Position numbers and translations under genes: made by a program. Under the pieces are notes generated by a model that was given only the letters and a program-made list of their open reading frames with translations, made no database searches and was not told the DNA's origin. DNA of 64,000 bases from Pseudomonas atagonensis. GTDB lineage: Bacteria > Pseudomonadota > Gammaproteobacteria > Pseudomonadales > Pseudomonadaceae. The DNA is taken from assembly GCF_011369485.1 (NCBI RefSeq), contig NZ_VXCA01000044.1, positions 88,586-152,585 on the forward strand, given 5' to 3'. Within the stretch, counting starts at the first letter, position 1; each line of letters starts with the position of its first letter. Shown here piece by piece: positions 51,346 through 60,377 of this stretch.

Positions 51346-54151
51346 CCTTGGTCCACCAGTTGTAAAGCCGGGAGTGTTCTTTGGCCGCTTGCCGGTGCAA
51401 GTGCTGATTGTCCGTGGTGCCCATCGCCTCGTACCAGGCCAGGCCTTTTTCCATTCGGTCGATATAGTCCAGCGTTCTTCCGGTCGTCTGTCGCAGCCCT
51501 GAGCGGGTGATCGGTACGAGCGCTTCAGGGGACGTCATGTAGTTCACATTGGGCATGTAATCAGTTGGAGCGATGGTGTCGGTGCCCAAGGCATCAAAGG
51601 CTGATTCGGCCCAGGCCGCGCGCTGCAGGGTCGCGTCCTTCCAATCACTGAGCGTTGTCTTGATCTTGCCTATCTTCACCGGATCCAGGCGGTTCTTGAT
51701 GTCTTCGGCTTCCACGGCGTAGCCGAACATATTGATTGCGCCGCCGGTGATCGAGATCCACGCGCCTATCAGACGCTTCATCACGAACTCAGGGTTGAGC
51801 ACCGAGTTGAGTACCGGGTGGATCAGGTCGTCTTTGATAGTCTGCCAGTTGAGACTGGCGCCATTGGCGGCAGCAGGGATCCCCATTGCCTCGTCGATCG
51901 CTGCCAGATTAATGGTGGATGTTCGAGGTATGAGTGCGCCCGTGAACTTGCTCGTGACCACATCAGTAAGCATACCCGCGATGTCACCGCCGGCGTTGCC
52001 AGCCGTCACCGCATCGATGAAGGGTAATCGTTGCTGTATTGCGCCGGAGGCAAAGTGCGGCACATCCGGAATAATATTACCGACTGGTTTCGCGACGTGG
52101 TTCCCGGATTCATACCCGGCGACGGTTCCGACCACTTCACTCACCAGGTTCGCCGCCAGTTTTCTCTTGATGTTCTTTTGGTGAATGACGTTATCTATCT
52201 GCCCCATCGTCTGCTCGGCAATGCCTTCGAGTGTCGAGATAAAGCCCGAGTAAAGAACGATGACGCTCTCCGCCTTTGCGCCTCCCGAAGGGTCGACATA
52301 GCGAAGCGGATTATTGGACACGTAGGCGTAAAGGTTCGGCCCGTCCACCGGTCCCGCCCGGTCGGCGCTGATCCAGCGTTGCAACCACGCTGCGTAATAG
52401 CGGGCGCCGTAGTAGTACAAACCGCTGACATCCATTTCCTTGCCCGAATAACGGATGAACCGGTAATCCACTTCAATCCACGGTGGCGCCACCATCCACG
52501 CGGTGGCGCCGAACGGCAGATAGCCTTCCGCGCTGATCAATTGCGCCTGTGCATCCAGCTCCTTGATCGCCGAACCCAAGTGATCGGCCAGGGTGAATCG
52601 CAGCTGATCGGCGCCGATGTTCTGCGGATCTTGCGCCCAATGCAGACAGCGTGCGCCGCCGGGGCCGACGTCGAGTGTGATGACGTGCAGTTCTTCGCCA
52701 TTGTCTTTGGTACGGATCTCCAGTCCCGGCAAATAGCGTACTTCATGGAAGTGGCTGACTTTTGTGGTGTGGGTCTCGTGGCGTTTGTAGACCCGTTCAC
52801 TCTGGCTGTAGCGGTAAAACTCTGCGTCGTTGGCGCTGCTGCCGTTGCGGTCGAGCAGGATGACGTTTTCCATTTCACTGCGGGTGTTCCAGCTCATGGG
52901 AACACCGGACTGCAGGGCCAGCAGATTGCCGGCCGGGTCGAACAGTCGGGTGAAGTCCGGTATCGGGGTTCCGGACTTCCAGCGCACGCCGCGGTTACTG
53001 GCGGGGTCGATGCACATCTCGTCGGTGTGACAGGCGCCGTCGCGTTCGTGGATGGTTTTGACGAGATTGTCACCCGAATCGTACTCGTAGGTTTCGATGT
53101 AATTGCGTCGGTCTTTGGGATCGGTCGGTTGTGGCCGGCCGGGGTTGTCCTTTGGTGGCGCATCGCTGTAACCGGTGGCGCGAATCAGCCGGGACAGCGA
53201 GTCGTAGCGAAAGTCACGATGGCCATCGACCCGCTGGTTGCGAAAAAACGTCGGCACGTAGGCGTGATCGAGAATGCGGGTGATGTTGCCCATCCGGTCG
53301 TAGTCATACTCGAAATCCTGAAGCGTTTCCCTCGACGGCTTCTGCGCGCAGTGGCGATGCAGGCGCCCGTCTGCGGCCCGGTAGAGCCATTGGCTGATCA
53401 CACCGTTGCCGGCCTGTTGCTCGATGATCTGACCGGCGGCGTTGTACTGAGCATCGTTTAAAACGGTTTGCCAACTGAGCTGGCCGTTGACCTTGAGTTG
53501 CGTGTGGATGAGCTGCCCGGCAACGTCATAGGTCGCTTGTTGCTTGTGGCTGCCGGCGTCGGTCGTCTCCAGGATCGCATTCAACGGACTGAAAGTGCGG
53601 CGGCTGACAAACGCTTTGCGATCGTGAAAGGTGCGGGTTTCGCGCAGCCCGTTGCCCATGAGCCCGAAACTGTGAAAGTCGACGCTACCGGACGGATCGT
53701 GCAGGGCGATCAACTGCCCGCGCAGGTTGTGATCGGGATCGGCCGAGTGGCTGGCGTAAGTGAACGTCTCGATGTCGGGTGTGCCGTTCTCCGTAACGGT
53801 TGTCGGGCGCATCTGATTGTCGTAGGCCATGAGGCGGTGATTGCCGTTTGCGTCCCACGACAGCCTGGATTCCCCGGTTGGCCCTGGCAGTGTGACGTTC
53901 ACGCCGGAGTCGACGCTGATGGTTTGTAGCGCCTGGCCGTTCAGCGCAAACACCATCTGCGTATTAGGCGCAGGCAGACGCGGGTCGAATTGCGCCACGG
54001 GCCGTCCGGCAACATCGTGCTGTTGGCGAGCCACGCGCGCCTGTATCGGCCCGTTTGCAACCTCGCGCAGGTATTGGACTTGTCGGATCCCGAGCGAACG
54101 CGGATCAACGACCGCCAGGGTGGGTGTTCGCCAATGCGCCTTGGCGTTCAT
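51338..54151 (-). CDS. TcC-type toxin subunit (RHS/TccC) with 314-residue C-terminal cargo, copy 1
   Basis: A 937-residue protein from the ATG at 54151 (AAGGGTCAAATC upstream); an in-frame extension to 54196 would overlap the TcB gene. TccC pattern at the start (HWRTPTLAVVDPRSLGIRQV), YD repeats, core RYSGKEMDVSGLYYYGARYY, WISADRAGPVDGPNLYAYVS, NNPLRYVDPSG, where the usual ADP is ADR. The last 314 residues are the cargo, mostly helical, with no motif I recognise; it ends in a Trp-rich, basic segment (HSRLYNWWTKGG). It is 13 bp after TcB. Confidence 0.85.
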   Translation of the reverse strand: MNAKAHWRTPTLAVVDPRSLGIRQVQYLREVANGPIQARVARQQHDVAGRPVAQFDPRLPAPNTQMVFALNGQALQTISVDSGVNVTLPGPTGESRLSWDANGNHRLMAYDNQMRPTTVTENGTPDIETFTYASHSADPDHNLRGQLIALHDPSGSVDFHSFGLMGNGLRETRTFHDRKAFVSRRTFSPLNAILETTDAGSHKQQATYDVAGQLIHTQLKVNGQLSWQTVLNDAQYNAAGQIIEQQAGNGVISQWLYRAADGRLHRHCAQKPSRETLQDFEYDYDRMGNITRILDHAYVPTFFRNQRVDGHRDFRYDSLSRLIRATGYSDAPPKDNPGRPQPTDPKDRRNYIETYEYDSGDNLVKTIHERDGACHTDEMCIDPASNRGVRWKSGTPIPDFTRLFDPAGNLLALQSGVPMSWNTRSEMENVILLDRNGSSANDAEFYRYSQSERVYKRHETHTTKVSHFHEVRYLPGLEIRTKDNGEELHVITLDVGPGGARCLHWAQDPQNIGADQLRFTLADHLGSAIKELDAQAQLISAEGYLPFGATAWMVAPPWIEVDYRFIRYSGKEMDVSGLYYYGARYYAAWLQRWISADRAGPVDGPNLYAYVSNNPLRYVDPSGGAKAESVIVLYSGFISTLEGIAEQTMGQIDNVIHQKNIKRKLAANLVSEVVGTVAGYESGNHVAKPVGNIIPDVPHFASGAIQQRLPFIDAVTAGNAGGDIAGMLTDVVTSKFTGALIPRTSTINLAAIDEAMGIPAAANGASLNWQTIKDDLIHPVLNSVLNPEFVMKRLIGAWISITGGAINMFGYAVEAEDIKNRLDPVKIGKIKTTLSDWKDATLQRAAWAESAFDALGTDTIAPTDYMPNVNYMTSPEALVPITRSGLRQTTGRTLDYIDRMEKGLAWYEAMGTTDNQHLHRQAAKEHSRLYNWWTKGG

Positions 54152-54164
54152 GATTTGACCCTTT

Positions 54165-57100
54165 TCATGGCCTGCTCTGTTCCTTACTGACGGCAAGCTT
54201 CAGTGGCTTCCCGGCAGGTTCCGTCGCAGGCGTATCGTCGGTGTCGTTGAAGTCGTAGCTGAGCTTGAACCACGGGTGCAGGATGTCGAACGCCAGATGC
54301 CCCAGGGCATTGATCGTCTGGATCGGCCGCCCCAAGGGGTCGTAGAACATCCGGTCGTAGAAGCCGTGTACGCGCATTGCGCTATCGTTGATGCAGCGAT
54401 GGGTATCGAGGAAATACGGGCGGTAGACCCGGATGGTTTCGCCTTTGTGGTTGTATTCGACACGACCTTGAACACGCCAGCGTTGAGCCGCCGGCATTTC
54501 GACCGGCTTGCCATCTTCACCGATCTCGAGGTCGTCATCGTCCGTGGATTTCAACGCATCGCCAGGCGGGACAAGCTGTTTGCTTTGCAACGCGCGGCCG
54601 AAGCCGTCGACGTACGCGATCGTCATCTGAATCAATTGCAGCGGGTCAGTGTGAAAACGATCGGCAACCAGACTGAGACTGTGTACCGGTTGTCGCTTGG
54701 CCGTGCGGATGATCTTGAGCAGGTTCTGTTCGCTGATCGTGGGTTTTTCGCGCTGTTCCAGCCAGCGCAGGGCCGAGGCGCGGATGCGGCCATCGGGCAG
54801 GATCAGCCCCTTGGTAACCCATTCCTTTCCTTCGGGCGGCAGCGTGTCTGGCGGCACCCATGGCATCCAGCTCCACAGTTCGGTGCGTACCACACTGGCG
54901 GCGGATGCCAGCACTTCTTTTGGGTGGGCGAGGGCGTACGCGACGCTCAGATCCGTCTGCTCGGGATACCGGGCCAAGGGTTCGAAGCCGGCTGCCTTGC
55001 CTTCTTCGGTACCATGAAAACTGTGCACCATGGGTTGACCGCCCGGTTCGTAGCGCACTTCCTGAATGTTCTCGTTGGCGTCCGTGATGGTCAGTGGCTG
55101 CAGCGTGTGCGGGTCATAGGCATTCGTCGTCATGCAGCCATCCGGCAGCGTGATGGCAATGATCAACAGGTGGTCTGCGTCCCAGGTGATGTGCGTCACG
55201 CCATGGCTGGCGGTCTGCTGGACATCGGTGACGTGGTAGAAACCATTGGCCTCGGCGTAGGTGAAAATGCCGCTTTTGGCTGACCACAGGTTTTTCCGTT
55301 GATCTTCAATCGGATCTGGCGGCAGGAACAGATTCATGGGTTCGTAGCCGATCTTTACCAGCTCATCCCGAATGGCAAATGGCGGTGGAATGTTGGCGTA
55401 GGCTGCCAACGCTGTTTCATCGAATACGGCCTGCTCCGCAGGCCCCGCCAACGGTGGGTAAAGGATTTTGCCTTCGGTCTCGAGATAAGTCTGTTGCGAG
55501 AGCGAGATCAGTTCGCGTGCCGATGTCCATTCGGGACTGTCTTGATGCCGTTCGAAGTTTTCGAAACTGATCTCCCCCGCGTCCAGCCCACTCGGCAGTG
55601 TGCCCTTGGGCAATTTCATTGCATTGCCGCGCTGGCGCAAGGGCAAGCCGAGCAACCAATGGCCGTCCGTTGTCAGGTGACGGTATTCGACAAGGGTTTC
55701 CGTCAGGTAAAAACACTGCTGTTGTTCATCGTGGCTGTCCTTCCAGGCTTGTACCTGATCGTCTTGGTCGAAGGGCGGTTCATCGTCCCCGCTAAGGCGA
55801 CGTGCACAGGCGACCGTGAAACCGTGAATCAGATGACCGAACTCGTCCCAGGCCAGATTGACCGCATGCTGACAGTTCGGGTCATCCATGAAGCGTTCGT
55901 ATTGATGGCTGCGGTTTTCCAGATCGAGCACCAGCAGGCTGAACGGGTTCTCGTTGACTACCCGAACCAGATAGCGAAATTCGCTCAGGGAGAACAGGCG
56001 CGCCGGGGCGGAGTCGTCCGCTTGAGACACTTCTGTGCGCAAGGGGCGACCCGCCAAGGCATAGGCAATCTCGGCGTCGCTGGCATTGCGCTGCTGACAA
56101 ACTCGCTCTTTGCGCGGTGTTGCATCGAATGCTGTAACAAGGGTGGGCCCAAGTGGCGTGATTGTATTGTCGAGTTCGCAGATACCGTTCAAGACGGGAT
56201 CGACGGTTTCACCGGTATGAAACCAGCGGGTCACTTGCATGGGCGCCGTATGGCCACTTTCGGCCTTGCCCGGTTCCTGTTCGCTGTCGATCTGACAAAT
56301 GCGGCCGAAGCCCCGAAATTCGCGTTCGTTTCCGTCGAAATACGCCTCGAAATACTGATTGAACTGCATCAGGTAATTGCCAGTGATTTCATCATCCTGG
56401 CGCAACCAGTGGAGCACCATCTGCGCAAACGGCAACCGGCAGACCGGCTGTTTCTGGTCCATCAGCAACCGGCAGACCGGCTGTTTCTGGTCCATCAGCA
56501 ACCGGCGTTTTTCATCCAGCCAGCATTGTGCGCTGCTGCGATATTTCAGCGTCGCGCTGTACCCCATGTTGTTGTTACAGCCGGTGAGCAAATAAGGCCG
56601 TTCACTGAAGAAGTGATATACCCAGTGCGCCGGTTTCTTGTGTGGCACGGTCAACAGCAGGCTGGCGCAGCCAGTGCCTCGCAGGTCGGCGAAGGTCACC
56701 TGGCAGAGGTTGTCGTAACGAATGTTTTGGGGCCACTCGACGATGACCGGATCTTGCTCAAAGCTGTTCCCACCGTGGTTCCAGTAGATCTCGAAGTGAT
56801 CGGAACAGAGGCAGATCAACGCAGGCGCACCGGAACCGTCCAGATCGGCAAAGCGAATCTGATCAGCATTAAAGCGCTGATAGTCGAAGGGCAGAGCGCT
56901 GATGACGACACCTTTACCGAATTTGCCATGACCCAGATTGGCCCAGGCTTCGATCCTGTCGTGGCGGACTCTGCACAGTCCCGAGCGGTCACTGGCATGC
57001 AGGTTGGCGAACATGACAATCTCGCTGCGAGCATCGCTGAACAGTGGCAAGCGATCCGGGCTATGCGGTACGTCTTTGCCAGGTGCAAAACCCTTTTCCC

Positions 57101-58685
57101 GCAGGTTGGCATACACCCGCACGCAGTTCGGGCCGACCAGGGCGACGGAGTCCAGACCATCGCCGCTCAAGTCGCCCAGCCGTGCCAACTGGTGGAAAAA
57201 CTCCACGGGGAACTGGTCGAACGACTTGAACGGCGACCACGTGCCGTCCGGGTCAAGCGTGTAGTACCCGCTGCCGCCTGGTTGCGCGACGATCCAGTCC
57301 AGACGTCCGTCACCCGTCAGGTCAGTGAGGATCTGCACCACCGGTTTGCGGGTGTCGGCGTTCGGCATCAGTGGCAGCAAAGTCCAGGGGCCATAAACGA
57401 TTTCGTCCGTGTCGCGAGTGCCGCGCAAGGGTTCGCGGTAATACCAGGCTTTGTCGTACTGGCAGAGAAATCCGGGCAGCGCTTCGCCGTAAAGATCGAC
57501 GCAATGATAAGGCTGGCCGTCATTCAGGCCAGGCATGTGCTCGAGTTCCAGGAAGGCCTGGGGGACAGTATCGAGTTTGAACGCCTCATAGAAGTATTCA
57601 AGCGGAGGCAGGTGTTTGACGCGGCCCGCAGCGTCGTAACTCATGTAATGCGCGGCTTTCAGGTGGTTGTAACGCAGCGCTGTGGTTTCATGTTCGAGCA
57701 ACAGACGATTGACCAGCACCGGGGTGGCGCCGGTGTGGTTAAACAACAAAAACTGCCGGCACAGGCGCCGGGTGCCCAGCTCGAAGCCATAGCCATGCAT
57801 GCGAGACGGGTCGCTGCGCAGCGGCCATTTTGTTTCATCCGGTGCGACATACGGCGGAATGTCCTCCAGCCCGGTGGGACGTTCGCCATAATCAACAATC
57901 AGGCGGAACAGCCAGTCCAGTGTTTCGGGTTGTGTATGTTTGAGGCACAACAGCTCGTCAGAGGCGGTCTTGTTGCCATAACAGATCTGCCGCAGATAGC
58001 GTTGGGCCGAATAGTCGAATCGTGGATCAGGGTCTGTCTCGTCAGGCTTGTATTCGTAGAGGATGTGCTCACCCACGGCATTCATGACTTCCACCAGTAA
58101 CCACACGGCAATGTGGGCCGGGGCGTCGGGGTCGTGAATGCATGAGGCGGGAGTGTTGCCGTAACAAGACTGAGAGCCGTCGACGCGTCGGACTATCCAG
58201 TAGGAACTGCCGTCTTCACCCGTCCACAACTCATAGCGGTCGAAGCTGTTTTCCAGACGAGGGAGGTAGCGCACCACCGAGAATTGTCTGGCCTGCTTGC
58301 CTTCGCCATAGGTGCGTCGGGTTGATTTGATCTCGCCGCGAGGCGTCCGCTCGGGCCGCAGATCGGTGCCGTCTGCCTGCATGACATCGAAAGCGTCAAA
58401 TCGCGGCGTACCCTTGCTGGTTTTGCGCGAGACGGAGGGCACTGTGAAACCCCAGCCGAGACCGCACTTGGCATTGCCCATGCCGGCATCATAGGAAACC
58501 TGCAATTGGGGAGTGAGGCTGCGTACCGCAATGAAGGGCACAGCCAGCGAGTAAGACCGCTGACCGGTCGCGCCGATTTCCCCCCAACTGCGTCCGTGGG
58601 TGGCAATGGACGCCGTTTTGGCAATCGAGGGCGGAGTGACGAGCGCATCTGCATCAAGGGCCATGGCAACGCTACCGGTGAACAT
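54165..58685 (-). CDS. TcB-type Tc toxin subunit (SpvB/TcdB family)
   Basis: A 1506-residue protein of typical TcB size. An SpvB-like N-terminal domain (about 20-330: SYSLAVPFIAVRSLTPQLQV; GNAKCGLGWGFTVPSVSRKT) is followed by FG-GAP-type propeller blades with D-x-x-G-x-G loops near residues 450, 505, 612 and 665 (LTDLTGDGRLDW, LGDLSGDGLD, FADLDGSGAP, FADLRGTGC). TcdB middle domains and a YD-rich end follow. TcB and TcC form the hollow cocoon that encloses the toxic C-terminus before delivery through TcA. There is no ribosome site at the ATG 58685; the Met at 58664 is an alternative start. A 33-bp tandem repeat lies inside. Confidence 0.88.
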   Translation of the reverse strand: MFTGSVAMALDADALVTPPSIAKTASIATHGRSWGEIGATGQRSYSLAVPFIAVRSLTPQLQVSYDAGMGNAKCGLGWGFTVPSVSRKTSKGTPRFDAFDVMQADGTDLRPERTPRGEIKSTRRTYGEGKQARQFSVVRYLPRLENSFDRYELWTGEDGSSYWIVRRVDGSQSCYGNTPASCIHDPDAPAHIAVWLLVEVMNAVGEHILYEYKPDETDPDPRFDYSAQRYLRQICYGNKTASDELLCLKHTQPETLDWLFRLIVDYGERPTGLEDIPPYVAPDETKWPLRSDPSRMHGYGFELGTRRLCRQFLLFNHTGATPVLVNRLLLEHETTALRYNHLKAAHYMSYDAAGRVKHLPPLEYFYEAFKLDTVPQAFLELEHMPGLNDGQPYHCVDLYGEALPGFLCQYDKAWYYREPLRGTRDTDEIVYGPWTLLPLMPNADTRKPVVQILTDLTGDGRLDWIVAQPGGSGYYTLDPDGTWSPFKSFDQFPVEFFHQLARLGDLSGDGLDSVALVGPNCVRVYANLREKGFAPGKDVPHSPDRLPLFSDARSEIVMFANLHASDRSGLCRVRHDRIEAWANLGHGKFGKGVVISALPFDYQRFNADQIRFADLDGSGAPALICLCSDHFEIYWNHGGNSFEQDPVIVEWPQNIRYDNLCQVTFADLRGTGCASLLLTVPHKKPAHWVYHFFSERPYLLTGCNNNMGYSATLKYRSSAQCWLDEKRRLLMDQKQPVCRLLMDQKQPVCRLPFAQMVLHWLRQDDEITGNYLMQFNQYFEAYFDGNEREFRGFGRICQIDSEQEPGKAESGHTAPMQVTRWFHTGETVDPVLNGICELDNTITPLGPTLVTAFDATPRKERVCQQRNASDAEIAYALAGRPLRTEVSQADDSAPARLFSLSEFRYLVRVVNENPFSLLVLDLENRSHQYERFMDDPNCQHAVNLAWDEFGHLIHGFTVACARRLSGDDEPPFDQDDQVQAWKDSHDEQQQCFYLTETLVEYRHLTTDGHWLLGLPLRQRGNAMKLPKGTLPSGLDAGEISFENFERHQDSPEWTSARELISLSQQTYLETEGKILYPPLAGPAEQAVFDETALAAYANIPPPFAIRDELVKIGYEPMNLFLPPDPIEDQRKNLWSAKSGIFTYAEANGFYHVTDVQQTASHGVTHITWDADHLLIIAITLPDGCMTTNAYDPHTLQPLTITDANENIQEVRYEPGGQPMVHSFHGTEEGKAAGFEPLARYPEQTDLSVAYALAHPKEVLASAASVVRTELWSWMPWVPPDTLPPEGKEWVTKGLILPDGRIRASALRWLEQREKPTISEQNLLKIIRTAKRQPVHSLSLVADRFHTDPLQLIQMTIAYVDGFGRALQSKQLVPPGDALKSTDDDDLEIGEDGKPVEMPAAQRWRVQGRVEYNHKGETIRVYRPYFLDTHRCINDSAMRVHGFYDRMFYDPLGRPIQTINALGHLAFDILHPWFKLSYDFNDTDDTPATEPAGKPLKLAVSKEQSRP
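56434..56499 (-). repeat. 33-bp tandem duplication inside TcB
   Basis: Two exact 33-bp units (starting AACCGGCAGACCGGCTGTTT), followed by the first 7 bases of a third, keep frame and duplicate 11 residues (LLMDQKQPVCR twice) near residues 729-751. Confidence 0.95.
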
Positions 58686-58719
58686 TGAGGTTGCACGCTA
58701 GCAGAGGGCATTGGGGCTA

Positions 58720-58745
58720 CGCACCTGTCAGATCTGACAGGTGCG
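58720..58745 (-). promoter_or_regulatory. Lux-box-like palindrome upstream of the Tc operon
   Basis: A perfect 26-bp palindrome whose central 20 bp (58723-58742) are ACCTGTCAGATCTGACAGGT. It matches 16 of 20 positions of the Vibrio fischeri lux box (ACCTGTAGGATCGTACAGGT, recalled). It is centred 47.5 bp before the TcB ATG, so a class II lux promoter would start near 58690. The -10 region there (GCTAGC) is weak, as expected for an activator-dependent promoter. Other dimeric regulators are possible. Confidence 0.7.
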
Positions 58746-58794
58746 CTAGATCATTTTGTGTGCCTCACGGGTTTACTTATCGCGTTGAGTGCAC

Positions 58795-58832
58795 AAAAAA
58801 AAGGCCGGATCATCCATTGAGGATGTCCGGCC
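58795..58832 (-). terminator. Rho-independent terminator of the fumarase gene
   Basis: GGCCGGA + CATCC pair with GGATG + TCCGGCC around an ATTGA loop, followed on the minus strand by eight T. It lies 21 bp after the fumarase stop and isolates the Tc operon from upstream transcription. Confidence 0.9.
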
Positions 58833-58853
58833 GTTTCAGTTGCACAGAAGCGC

Positions 58854-60377
58854 TTACTGCACTTCTACCGCCAGGCTTTCGCTGATCTTCTGTTGCCAGA
58901 TCGCCGGGCCGGTGATGTGTACCGATTCACCTTTGCTGTCCACCGCAACGGTGACCGGCATGTCCTTGACCTCGAACTCGTAGATCGCTTCCATGCCCAG
59001 TTCGGCAAAGGCCAGCACTTTCGACTTCTTGATCGCCTGGGCCACCAGGTAAGCGGCGCCGCCAACGGCCATCAGGTACACGGCTTTGTTGTCCTTGATC
59101 GCTTCGATCGCAGTCGGGCCGCGTTCGGATTTGCCGATCATGCCCAACAGGCCGGTCTGCTCGAGGATCTGCCGGGTGAACTTGTCCATCCGCGTCGCGG
59201 TGGTCGGGCCAGCCGGGCCAACCACTTCGTCACCGACAGGATCAACCGGGCCGACGTAGTAGATGAAGCGACCTTTGAGGTCTACCGGCAGGGTTTCACC
59301 CTTGTTCAACATCTCGACCATGCGCTTGTGCGCCGCGTCGCGACCGGTGAGCATCTTGCCGTTGAGCAGGACGGTTTCGCCCGGCTTCCAGCTCTGCACG
59401 TCTTCCGGGGTCAGGGTGTCGAGGTTGACGCGACGGGCCGACGGGCCGGCTTCCCAGACGATTTCCGGGTAGGCGTCCAGCGGTGGCGCTTCGAGCGAGG
59501 CCGGGCCGGAACCGTCGAGCACGAAGTGCGCATGACGGGTGGCGGCGCAGTTCGGGATCATGCACACCGGCAAGGAGGCGGCGTGAGTCGGGTAGTCCAT
59601 GATCTTCACGTCGAGCACGGTGGTCAGGCCACCGAGGCCCTGGGCGCCGATGCCCAGCTGGTTGACCTTCTCGAACAGCTCCAGACGCATTTCTTCGATG
59701 CGGTTCTGCGGGCCACGGGCCTTCAGCTCGTGAATGTCGATGGATTCCATCAACACTTCTTTCGCCATGACGGCGGCTTTCTCGGCGGTACCACCGATGC
59801 CGATGCCGAGCATGCCCGGCGGGCACCAGCCGGCGCCCATGGTCGGAACGGTCTTGAGCACCCAGTCAACGATCGAGTCGGACGGGTTGAGCATGGCCAT
59901 TTTCGACTTGTTCTCGGAACCGCCGCCCTTGGCCGCTACGTCCACTTCCACGGTGTTACCCGGAACGATGGAGTAGTGGATGACCGCCGGGGTGTTGTCC
60001 TTGGTGTTCTTGCGAGCGCCCGCCGGGTCGGCGAGGATCGAAGCACGCAGGACGTTTTCCGGCAGGTTGTAGGCGCGGCGCACGCCTTCGTTGATCATGT
60101 CGTCCAGGCTCATGGTCGCGCCATCCCAACGCACGTCCATGCCCACACGCACGAACACGGTCACGATGCCGGTGTCCTGGCAGATCGGCCTATGGCCGGT
60201 TGCGCACATGCGCGAGTTGATCAGGATCTGCGCCATCGAGTCACGGGCCGCTGGCGATTCTTCGCGCAGGTAGGCTTCGTGCATCGCCTGGATGAAATCC
60301 ACGGGGTGGTAGTAGGAAATGAACTGCAGGGCGTCGGCAACGCTCTGAATCAGGTCGTCTTGCTTGATCACGGTCAT
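58854..60377 (-). CDS. fumA: Class I (iron-sulphur) fumarate hydratase
   Basis: A 507-residue enzyme with both fumarase/tartrate-dehydratase domains fused: alpha-type N-terminal half (ICQDTGIVTVFVRVGMDVRW; TMGAGWCPPGMLGIGIGGTA; PVCMIPNCAATRHAHF) and beta-type C-terminal half (GRDAAHKRMVEML; YYVGPVDP; GPAGPTTATRMD). The Cys in CQDTG, PNC and related positions ligate [4Fe-4S]. It hydrates fumarate to malate. GGAGCGCGACTC precedes the ATG at 60377. The same gene lies beside sadC in P. aeruginosa, as I recall. Confidence 0.92.
   Translation of the reverse strand: MTVIKQDDLIQSVADALQFISYYHPVDFIQAMHEAYLREESPAARDSMAQILINSRMCATGHRPICQDTGIVTVFVRVGMDVRWDGATMSLDDMINEGVRRAYNLPENVLRASILADPAGARKNTKDNTPAVIHYSIVPGNTVEVDVAAKGGGSENKSKMAMLNPSDSIVDWVLKTVPTMGAGWCPPGMLGIGIGGTAEKAAVMAKEVLMESIDIHELKARGPQNRIEEMRLELFEKVNQLGIGAQGLGGLTTVLDVKIMDYPTHAASLPVCMIPNCAATRHAHFVLDGSGPASLEAPPLDAYPEIVWEAGPSARRVNLDTLTPEDVQSWKPGETVLLNGKMLTGRDAAHKRMVEMLNKGETLPVDLKGRFIYYVGPVDPVGDEVVGPAGPTTATRMDKFTRQILEQTGLLGMIGKSERGPTAIEAIKDNKAVYLMAVGGAAYLVAQAIKKSKVLAFAELGMEAIYEFEVKDMPVTVAVDSKGESVHITGPAIWQQKISESLAVEVQ

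Noticed and set aside
45894..54151. RHS proteins as contact-dependent or type VI secreted polymorphic toxins
   Set aside because: N-termini lack PAAR, DUF6531 or signal regions, there is no immunity-like small gene after any of the three, and all follow a TcB gene; the Tc (TccC) interpretation explains all of these.
55299..58100. A 933-codon open frame on the plus strand opposite the TcB gene
   Set aside because: It is antisense to a well-conserved TcB coding sequence, lacks a ribosome site and gives a His/Gln/Val/Arg-rich composition typical of antisense translation of high-GC genes.
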